From: Rathayibacter caricis DSM 15933
Lineage (GTDB): Bacteria; Actinomycetota; Actinomycetes; Actinomycetales; Microbacteriaceae
NCBI RefSeq assembly: GCF_003044275.1
Contig: NZ_PZPL01000001.1
Location: 3,534,001-3,598,000, forward strand
Direction: 5' to 3'
Length of the DNA: 64,000 nt
Below the pieces are notes generated by a model that was given only the letters and a program-made list of their open reading frames with translations, ran no database searches and had not been told where the DNA came from. Below, in pieces: positions 57,868 through 64,000 of the stretch (its first letter is position 1; each line of letters starts with the position of its first letter). The position numbers were made by a program, and so were the translations under genes.

Positions 57868-59303
57868 CCCTCAGGGATACCACGCTCGTCCGCGAGACGC
57901 CGGACCACGTGGTCGATCGTCCCGAGCGAGGCCGTCAGCTCGAGGTCGGTGAGGTGGCCGTAGCCCAGGACCAGCGCCGGTCGGTCCGCCCTGCCCGACA
58001 GCGCGTACGCGTCGAGCGTCGCCACCTCGAGCCCCTCCCGGGCCAGTGCGGCGGCGACCTCGGCCGCCGCGAGGGAGCGGGGCAGCGAGAGGACGACGTG
58101 CAGCCCTCCGTCGAGCCCGCGGGCCTCGCCCCAGCCGATCCGCTCCGAGAACGCGCGGACCAGCTCGCGCCGGTGCGCGTACCTCCGCCGTGTGCGGGTG
58201 AGGTGCCGGCGGAACGCGCCGCCCGCCATGAACGCGGCGAGCGCCTCCTGCGTCGGACCCGAGACCGAGGCGTCGCGCTCGGAGTCGAGGCCGGCCAGCG
58301 CCGGGCGCAGCCACGATGCGGCCGGCAGCGCGAGGAACGCGACGCGCAACCAGGGCGAGACGGTCTTCGAGAAGGAGCCGACGTGCGCCACTCCCCCGGT
58401 CGCGTCGAGGGAGGCGAGCGCGGGCAGCGGAGCACCGACGTAGCGGAACTCGCTGTCGTAGTCGTCCTCGATCACGAGCATCCGCTCGCTCGTCGCGCGC
58501 CGCACGAGCTCGAGGCGCGCGGCGAGGGCGAGCCGGCCGCCGGTCGGGTACTGGTGCGAGGGAGTGACGACGACCACGTCGGGTCGGGCTGCGGAGAGCG
58601 CCGCGAGGTCGATCCCGTCGGCGTCGAGACCGATGCCGACCACCTCGTGCCCCTCGGCGAGCAGGCGGCGCCGCACGGCCGGGTAGCCCGGGTCCTCCAC
58701 CCCGACCCGCACGGAGCGTCCGAGCTCGGTCGAGGCGGCGCGCACGAGCAGCGCGACGGCGTCGGCGGTGCCGCTCGTGACCACGACGTCGGCAGGAGTG
58801 ACGTCGACGCCGCGGGAGCGCCGGAGCTGGTCGGCGATCTGCGCGCGGAGGCCGGGATCGCCGGTCGGCGCGGGAAGGGCCGAGGGCGGCGCGGCGAGGG
58901 CCGGCCGCCAGGCCGCGCGCCACTCGGGGGTGTCGAGACCGCGGGTGTCCGGACGGCCGGGCCGCAGGTCCAGGAGCGGCGCGGTGCGCTCGGTCGGAGC
59001 ACGCTCCCCGCTCGGCCTCGTGACGCGCACCGGAACCACCACTCCGTCCGCCGCCACCGTCACGGCGGCGCGAGGCTCGGCGACGAGGTAGCCCTCGCCC
59101 ACCAGCTGGTCCACCGCGGCCACGACCGACCCGCGCGAGACTCCGAGCTGCCCGGCCAGCACGCGGCTCGACGGGATCGGCTCACCGGGGGCGTAGCGGC
59201 CGTCGAGCACGGCGGCGCGCAGCGCCTCCGCGAGGTGCGCTCGGACCGACCCCCGGGGCGACGGTGCCAGCAGCAGCGGGATCTCGAGATCACCGGACGC
59301 CAT
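57864..59303 (-). CDS. MocR/PdxR-type regulator: GntR winged helix plus aminotransferase domain
   Basis: 479 aa from ATG 59303 with GGAGGG upstream. Residues about 18-85 are a GntR wHTH (LDGRYAPGEPIPSSRVLAGQ, LGVSRGSVVAAVDQLVGEGY). From about 110 it is a fold-type-I aminotransferase: VVTSGTADAVALLVRA, VTPSHQYPTGGRLALAAR, VIEDDYDSEFRY, and the PLP lysine in GSFSKTVSPWLRVAF. Such regulators sense PLP or an amino acid. It is divergent from a PPOX-fold gene, as PdxR often is from vitamin B6 genes. Function as PdxR is inferred. Confidence 0.92.
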   Translation of the reverse strand: MASGDLEIPLLLAPSPRGSVRAHLAEALRAAVLDGRYAPGEPIPSSRVLAGQLGVSRGSVVAAVDQLVGEGYLVAEPRAAVTVAADGVVVPVRVTRPSGERAPTERTAPLLDLRPGRPDTRGLDTPEWRAAWRPALAAPPSALPAPTGDPGLRAQIADQLRRSRGVDVTPADVVVTSGTADAVALLVRAASTELGRSVRVGVEDPGYPAVRRRLLAEGHEVVGIGLDADGIDLAALSAARPDVVVVTPSHQYPTGGRLALAARLELVRRATSERMLVIEDDYDSEFRYVGAPLPALASLDATGGVAHVGSFSKTVSPWLRVAFLALPAASWLRPALAGLDSERDASVSGPTQEALAAFMAGGAFRRHLTRTRRRYAHRRELVRAFSERIGWGEARGLDGGLHVVLSLPRSLAAAEVAAALAREGLEVATLDAYALSGRADRPALVLGYGHLTDLELTASLGTIDHVVRRLADERGIPEG

Positions 59304-59381
59304 GAAGCCCTCCGCTCTGGACCACTCGGATCGGGGCCCGGTGGCATTCTGACAGATCCAGACGCGCGCCAGGATCGGAGC
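59304..59381. promoter_or_regulatory. divergent control region between MocR and PPOX genes
   Basis: 78 bases. On the minus strand AGTGGTCCA (59317-59325) resembles the AAAGTGGWCTA-type site I recall for corynebacterial PdxR. TCTGGA (59316-59321) and TCCAGA (59357-59362) are inverted 6-mers about 35 bases apart. The plus-strand ribosome site is AGGATCGGAG. Confidence 0.5.
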
Positions 59382-60050
59382 ATGAGCACCCTCCCCGTCA
59401 CCGACCGCACCCGAGTCACCCGGATCCGCGAGCGGCAGGTCACCGACCGCGCCGTCCTCGACGCCCTGCTCGAGGAGGCGCTCGTCGCGCACGTGGCCGT
59501 GGTGCGCGACGGCGCCGCGATCGTGCTGCCGATCCTGTTCGCGCGCGACGGCGACTCCCTCCTGCTGCACGGGTCGAGCGGAGGAGGACTGCTGCGCTCC
59601 GCCGCACAGGGCTCGCTGCTGACGGTGTCGGTCTCGCTCCTCGACGGACTCGTGGTGGCGCGGTCCACCTTCGACAGCTCGATGAACTACCGCTCGGCGA
59701 TGATCCTCGGCGCGGCCGAGACCCTGGAGGGCGAGGAGAAGCGCCGGGCGCTCGACGTGCTTGTCGACCGCCTGCTCCCCGGACGCGCGCAGGAGGTGCG
59801 CCCCACCACTTCGCGGGAGATCGCCGCGACCCTGGTACTCCGGATGCCGCTGACCGAGGCGAGCGTCAAGATCCGCGCGGCAGGGCCCTCCGACGACGCC
59901 GAGCAGACGGACGGCGTCTGGGCCGGAGTCGTGCCGCTGGTCACCCGGACGCTGCCGCCGGTCCTCGCGACGGGAGTGCAGGGCTCGCCCCCGCCGTCGG
60001 TGGAGGCGTTCGTCCGGGGCGTCGACGCGACCCGGCCCGACCACTCCTGA
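59382..60050 (+). CDS. pyridoxamine-5'-phosphate-oxidase-fold FMN-binding protein
   Basis: 222 aa. The split-barrel PPOX fold of the nitroreductase-like/NimA group: VAHVAVVRDGAAIVLPILFA, LLLHGSSGGGLLRSAAQG, SSMNYRSAMILGAAETLEG, LRMPLTEASVKIRAAGPSDD. It binds flavin and lacks the features of true PdxH. Substrate unknown. Divergent from the MocR gene, which may control it. Confidence 0.88.
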   Translation: MSTLPVTDRTRVTRIRERQVTDRAVLDALLEEALVAHVAVVRDGAAIVLPILFARDGDSLLLHGSSGGGLLRSAAQGSLLTVSVSLLDGLVVARSTFDSSMNYRSAMILGAAETLEGEEKRRALDVLVDRLLPGRAQEVRPTTSREIAATLVLRMPLTEASVKIRAAGPSDDAEQTDGVWAGVVPLVTRTLPPVLATGVQGSPPPSVEAFVRGVDATRPDHS

Positions 60051-60077
60051 TCGGCGGGCTGCACGGGCAGCAGCGCC

Positions 60078-61229
60078 CTACTTCGCGTCCTGCCGCGGGA
60101 ACACGACCTTCTGCACGACGATGATGATCGACGCGGCGACCGGGATCGCGACGAGCGCCCCGAGCACACCCGCGATGGTGCCTCCCGCGACGGCCGCGAT
60201 CACGACGACGGCGCCGGGAACGGAGACAGCGCGCGCCATGATGCGCGGGCTGAGCACGTACGCCTCGACCTGCATGTAGACGAGGTAGTAGATCGCCGCG
60301 ACGAGGGCGGTCAGCGGCGAGGCGAGCAGGCAGGCGAGCGAGATGATCGCCGCGCCCGAGATCGTGCCGACGAGCGGGATCAGCGATCCGAGGAACGCCA
60401 CGCACGCGAGCAGCGCCGGCACCGGTCCGCCGATCGAGACCAGGAGGATGAACGTGAGGACGCCGTTGACGCCCGCGAGCGTCACCTGGCCCACCACGTA
60501 GCGGCCGACCGCTCCAGTGATCTCCTCGCCGACCTCGCGGGCCTTCGCGCGGTGCGAGGCCGGGGCGAAGCGGTAGGCGACCGACTTCATCGAGCGCAGC
60601 GACGCGAGGAAGTACAGGGTCAGGATCAGCACGATGATCGCGCCGGTGACGCCGCTGGCGATGCCGGTCCCGACAGCGAGCAGGCCGCCGCCGAGCGAGA
60701 GCAGGTTCTGCGGGTCGCCGATGAAGGTCTGGACGGTCTGGATCAGCTCGTCGACATTGATCACGCCCCGCAGCTGCTGCTCCAGATCGAGGACCCAGGG
60801 CTGCGAAGCGATGTCGGTGACGATCCGCGGGGCGTCGGTCACGAACAGAGTGAGCTGCGCCACCAGGATCGGGATGATGTAGAGGAGCAGCCCCGCGAAG
60901 CCCAGGACCACGACCGCGAACACGATGGTGATCGCGAGAGCGCGCGGGATCCTCTTGCGCTCGAGCCACGACACCAGCGGGTCCAGGCCCAGCGAGAAGA
61001 ACAGCGCCACGAACACGTAGGTGAGCACCGTGCTGAGCTCGACCACGAGGCCGCCGAGCACCAGCGCGACGAGCACGCCCAGACCGCCGAAGAGGCCGAT
61101 GCGGAACGAGCGGATGGTGAAGACCGGGCGCTCCTGGTCGGCCGACACGACGATGTCGGAATCGACCGCGGGCGGTGTCGGCGCCGCCGTGCGCCGTCGG
61201 GCGCGGGCGAACATGCGTCTGGTCCTCAT
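60078..61229 (-). CDS. AI-2E family transporter (TqsA/PerM-like)
   Basis: 383 aa from ATG 61229. A TACGCT box ends 6 nt before it. A polar start of about 45 residues, then eight or so helices. FVALFFSLGLDPLVSWLERKRIPRALAI in parts and GGPVPALLACVAFLGSLIPLVGTISG are family motifs. Family members export autoinducer-2 or act as Na+/H+ antiporters; which applies here is unknown. Confidence 0.92.
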   Translation of the reverse strand: MRTRRMFARARRRTAAPTPPAVDSDIVVSADQERPVFTIRSFRIGLFGGLGVLVALVLGGLVVELSTVLTYVFVALFFSLGLDPLVSWLERKRIPRALAITIVFAVVVLGFAGLLLYIIPILVAQLTLFVTDAPRIVTDIASQPWVLDLEQQLRGVINVDELIQTVQTFIGDPQNLLSLGGGLLAVGTGIASGVTGAIIVLILTLYFLASLRSMKSVAYRFAPASHRAKAREVGEEITGAVGRYVVGQVTLAGVNGVLTFILLVSIGGPVPALLACVAFLGSLIPLVGTISGAAIISLACLLASPLTALVAAIYYLVYMQVEAYVLSPRIMARAVSVPGAVVVIAAVAGGTIAGVLGALVAIPVAASIIIVVQKVVFPRQDAK

Positions 61230-61305
61230 GGGACGAGCGTAGCGGCGCGCAGAAGGCGCCCCTCCGCCTCGACCGGGACTTGACGCGGGTGCCGTCGTCC
61301 TGCCG

Positions 61306-62589
61306 TCAGCCCTCCGGATCGTGGTCGTCGACGGCCGGATCGTCGCGGTGCAGGGCGGCGTGGTGCTCCCACTCCTCCAGCAGGTGCTCGATCGCGGCGT
61401 GGAAGCGCTCGGTCGCCGCTCCCGGCCGGGTGTCGCCGAAGTAGTGCCCGACCCAGCGCTGCAGACGCTCAACGGCCTCCGCGTCGTGCTCGAGACCGTC
61501 GATCCGGGACGCGATCGATGAGGCGTCCCGGGCGAGGAGCCACTCCGCGTCGCCGAGATAGCCCGACTCGTCGACGTCGGCGTCGGCGCTCACGGGTCGC
61601 GTGACCATCAGGGGGCGCCCGGTCGCGAGTCGGTCGTAGACCATCGCCGACACGTCGAGGATCGCGACATCGGCGGCGGCCAGCTGCCAGCCGAGCTCGC
61701 CTCCCGTGTCGTGGACGTGCTGCGCACTGCGGTCGGCCGCGTTCGTCGCGGCGATCAGAGCGACGATCTCGCGGTTCGCCGCCCCGTAGGCGGGGTCGAC
61801 CGCTCCGCTGCGGGGGTGCGGTCGGTAGACGAGGCGGAAGCGGCGATCGGCGAGGAGCGCTCTGCTGAGGGCGACGCCGTGGCTCGCGACGGAGCCGTAG
61901 CCCGCGGCCGCCCGGTCGCCCTCCCATGTCGGGGCGTACAGGACCACCTGGCGCTCGTCCGGAGTGAACGGCGTGCGGCCGGCGAAGTGGTCGGCCTGCG
62001 GACGGCCGATCGGGATCGCCCGCTTGGCGAAGTCGAAGTCCCAGAGCACCCGGTGCAGACGGGCGAGGGCGGCGTCCCCCGCGATGAAGCTGTAGTCGTA
62101 GGCCTTGAACTGGTTCGTCGTCATGTACATCTTGTCGCTCTCGCCGTGGTTGACGAAGACGTGCCAGCGGCGCCCGTAGCGCATCATCTGGAAGTTGCGC
62201 GCGTTCTGGTTGACGTACAGCACGATGCGCAGCGGCTGGCGGGCGATCGTGTCCTCGAGGTCGACGACCGACCGGACGTAGGCGACGGGGACCGGGCTCT
62301 CGCGCAGGAGGACCGCGGCGGCGCTCGCGTTCCGGGTCAGCAGGACGACCGGATGCGTCTTCGCGAGCTCGACCAGCGGGCGGTACCACTGCCGCACCTG
62401 GTACAGGTTGATGTCGCCGTCGGCGAAGTAGACGCCGATCTCGAAGCGGTCCTCGGGCAGGGGCGCCCGCTTGGCGAGGATCCGCGCCACGGTGGCCCTG
62501 GCCCGACGGGAGGCGAGCAGGTCGCTGCCGACCTTCCGCGCCAGTCGCGCATCCCGGACGAGACGGTGGAGGAGATCGCGGGACGTCAT
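61306..62589 (-). CDS. CDP-glycerol glycerophosphotransferase-like protein (TagB/TagF type)
   Basis: 427 aa. An N-terminal half with RQWYRPLVELAKTHPVVLLTRN, then VNQNARNFQMMRYGRRWHVFVNHGESDKMY and a second half VLYAPTWEGDRAAAGY, RLVYRPHPRSG, DVAILDVSAMVYDRLATGRPLM, which match the TagB/TagF poly(glycerol-phosphate) transferase fold. It would transfer an alcohol-phosphate onto a wall polymer precursor. A TGTAGCCT box ends 6 nt before the ATG. Lies 5 kb from the polymer exporter, not in its operon. Confidence 0.88.
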   Translation of the reverse strand: MTSRDLLHRLVRDARLARKVGSDLLASRRARATVARILAKRAPLPEDRFEIGVYFADGDINLYQVRQWYRPLVELAKTHPVVLLTRNASAAAVLLRESPVPVAYVRSVVDLEDTIARQPLRIVLYVNQNARNFQMMRYGRRWHVFVNHGESDKMYMTTNQFKAYDYSFIAGDAALARLHRVLWDFDFAKRAIPIGRPQADHFAGRTPFTPDERQVVLYAPTWEGDRAAAGYGSVASHGVALSRALLADRRFRLVYRPHPRSGAVDPAYGAANREIVALIAATNAADRSAQHVHDTGGELGWQLAAADVAILDVSAMVYDRLATGRPLMVTRPVSADADVDESGYLGDAEWLLARDASSIASRIDGLEHDAEAVERLQRWVGHYFGDTRPGAATERFHAAIEHLLEEWEHHAALHRDDPAVDDHDPEG

Positions 62590-62631
62590 CGTTCCAGGCT
62601 ACAAGCCTCCCCGCGCACGCCGGGGGCGCGC

Positions 62632-64000
62632 TCAGCGCGGAGTCGTCACCCGGAGCCAGACGAACTGCAGCGGAGCGAGCCGGAAGCCCTCGTGCAGGTC
62701 CACCGTGATCTCGGTCACGAGATCCAGGGCCACCGAATCGAGTCCGCCGAAGCGCTCCGGCGCGATCTCCTGCACCTCGTCCGAGACGTTCGCCAGCACG
62801 AGCAGGGCCTCGCCGTCGCCCGGGCGCTGGTAGCCGAGCACGTGGCGGTTCTGCGCGTCGAAGACGGTGAGGGCGTTGCCGGCGAACAGCGGCACCGCCT
62901 TGCGGATCGCGATGAGGTGCAGCAGACCGCCGAAGATCTCGCCCGCGTCGGTCCCCGGGGTCTCGCGCTGGGCGTAGCGCTCGGAGGGGCGGCGGGGCCG
63001 GTTGACCCAGCGCGAGTCGCCCGCGGTGGTGGGGTCCTCCCGGTAGCCGTAGTCGTTCAGCTGGCCGACCTCGTCGCCGAGGTAGAGCAGCGGCAGCCCG
63101 CCCGTGCTGAGCGCGATCGAGTGGGCGAGGAGGACCCGCTCGATGCCGTAGGGATCGCCCGCCTCGACGCCGGCGAGCGAGGCCGTCGTCCCCGAGACGC
63201 GGCGGTCGCCGGTGCGCGGGTTCTCCTGGAACGGGACGCCCCGCGCGAAGCTGCCGTCGAAGCGGTCGGTGTAGAAGTCGTTGAGGAACCGGCGGTGGCC
63301 CACAGCATCGATCCCGAGCTCTGCGGCGTCCTCGTCGGCGAAGGTCCAGCCGATGTCGTCGTGGCCGCGCACGTAGTTGACCCACGCCGTGCCCTCCGGC
63401 AGCGCGTGGCGGCGCTCGAGGGCCTGCGCGAGGAGCCGGACGTCGCGCGTCGCGAGCGCCTCCCAGGTCAGCGCCATCTGCAGCGGGTTGTACGAGAGCT
63501 GGCACTCCTGCACGTCGATGTACTCGACGACCTCGTCCGGGTGCACGATCGCCTCGGACTTGAACAGCAGCGACGGAGCGGCCAGGCGGCACACCTCGTT
63601 GAAGGCCCGCAGCAGCAGGTGCGCCTCGGGGCGCGACTCCGACGTCGTGCCGAGCTCCTTCCAGATGAACGCGACTGCGTCCATCCGGAGGGCGTCGATC
63701 CCGTGGTTGGCGAGGAACAGCATCTCGCCCGCCATCGCGCGGAAGACCTCGGGGTTGGAGTAGTTGAGGTCCCACTGGTAGCGGTGGAACGTCGCCCAGA
63801 CCCAGCGGCCGTCCTCCAGAGGGACGAAGGAGCCGGGGTGGTCCTCGGGGAAGATCTCGCGGGTCGTCCGCTCGAAGGCGTCCGGCTGCTCGCGGTCCGG
63901 GAAGATCCAGTAGTAGTCCTCGAACCGCTTCTCGCCGGCGAGCGCCCGCTGCGCCCACTCGTGCTCGTTCGAGGTGTGGTTGAAGACGAAGTCGACGACG
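62632..64000 (-). CDS. GH13 amylosucrase-like enzyme, 5' part beyond window
   Basis: The frame runs to the right edge (first full codon at 63999), so the N-terminal part is missing; 455 residues are visible. [16 protein letters not shown] (GH13 motif I region), [17 protein letters not shown] (nucleophile Asp), [16 protein letters not shown] (acid/base Glu) and [13 protein letters not shown] (third carboxylate) form the active site. The [12 protein letters not shown] pattern and the C-terminal domain ([22 protein letters not shown]) fit amylosucrase or a related sucrose-acting GH13 rather than alpha-amylase. It would transfer glucose from sucrose to a glucan. Confidence 0.88.
   Translation of the reverse strand, partial: VVDFVFNHTSNEHEWAQRALAGEKRFEDYYWIFPDREQPDAFERTTREIFPEDHPGSFVPLEDGRWVWATFHRYQWDLNYSNPEVFRAMAGEMLFLANHGIDALRMDAVAFIWKELGTTSESRPEAHLLLRAFNEVCRLAAPSLLFKSEAIVHPDEVVEYIDVQECQLSYNPLQMALTWEALATRDVRLLAQALERRHALPEGTAWVNYVRGHDDIGWTFADEDAAELGIDAVGHRRFLNDFYTDRFDGSFARGVPFQENPRTGDRRVSGTTASLAGVEAGDPYGIERVLLAHSIALSTGGLPLLYLGDEVGQLNDYGYREDPTTAGDSRWVNRPRRPSERYAQRETPGTDAGEIFGGLLHLIAIRKAVPLFAGNALTVFDAQNRHVLGYQRPGDGEALLVLANVSDEVQEIAPERFGGLDSVALDLVTEITVDLHEGFRLAPLQFVWLRVTTPR

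Overview
The window is chromosomal DNA from a high-GC (roughly 70-73% by eye) Gram-positive actinobacterium, most likely a member of Microbacteriaceae (Rathayibacter/Clavibacter/Curtobacterium-like). The evidence is strong G/C preference at third codon positions, GTG and TTG starts, dense ATGA/GTGA overlaps, the actinobacterial order prfB-ftsE-ftsX-smpB-ssrA, an ilv/leu/ser block, DUF3039 and DUF2795 proteins, and several copies of a 'CTGGTCGAGTAGCC..CGTATCGAGACC' intergenic repeat that I associate with this family. I see no prophage, IS element, CRISPR array or rRNA. The species cannot be fixed from the sequence alone.

Layout. 1-2.3 kb: the end of a Nit1C-type cluster (MSMEG_0568-like radical SAM, then a GNAT plus AIR-synthase-like fusion), followed by a 508-base non-coding stretch with four large hairpin repeats. 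2.8-6.7 kb: aldehyde dehydrogenase, a two-domain heptose kinase/nucleotidyltransferase (HldE-like), a family-2 glycosyltransferase and DUF2795. 6.8-8.9 kb: recQ and a small acidic protein. 8.9-24.3 kb: an amino-acid block on the minus strand (FAH hydrolase, ilvE, leuB, serA, ilvC, ilvN, ilvB, ilvD), broken by a TetR-controlled MFS pump, two small membrane proteins, an SGNH hydrolase and a membrane-protein gene that may carry a nonsense mutation. 24.4-34.6 kb: carbohydrate genes (otsA/otsB, zwf, GH15) plus an ArsB-like permease, small unknown genes, and a MerR/aldo-keto reductase pair. 34.6-38.4 kb: an MscS channel, tRNA-Lys, hisN, a lipoprotein and an unknown protein. 38.4-44.4 kb: ssrA, an MFS pump, smpB, ftsX, ftsE, prfB. 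44.4-50.7 kb: an MFS transporter, tRNA-Leu, dedA, the murI-rph-rdgB operon, pncB and DUF3039. 50.8-57.3 kb: an ABC exporter, then a surface-polymer locus (sugar/alcohol-phosphate nucleotidyltransferase, Wzm/TagG-like permease, Wzt/TagH-like ATPase, a helical-domain/hydrolase fusion). 57.3-64 kb: an HhH-GPD protein, a MocR regulator divergent from a PPOX-fold protein, an AI-2E family permease, a TagB/TagF-like transferase and a truncated amylosucrase-like GH13.

How the genes work together. The ilv/leu genes cover most of branched-chain amino-acid synthesis. otsAB makes trehalose and the GH15 enzyme may degrade it. ssrA and smpB form the trans-translation pair. The nucleotidyltransferase, Wzm/Wzt pair, TagF-like protein and perhaps the heptose genes point to synthesis and export of a phosphate-containing or heptose-containing wall glycopolymer.

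The most notable signals are not new gene families: a repeated start architecture (TANNNT box 6-8 nt before the start codon, so probable leaderless mRNAs) at more than ten genes; a four-copy hairpin array; an exact 34-bp tandem repeat that begins inside a gene end; an apparent one-base frameshift at the 5' end of ilvB; a sharply bounded rare-codon patch in ilvD; and an in-frame TAG that seems to truncate a membrane protein. I found no convincing evidence of a wholly new multi-gene system.
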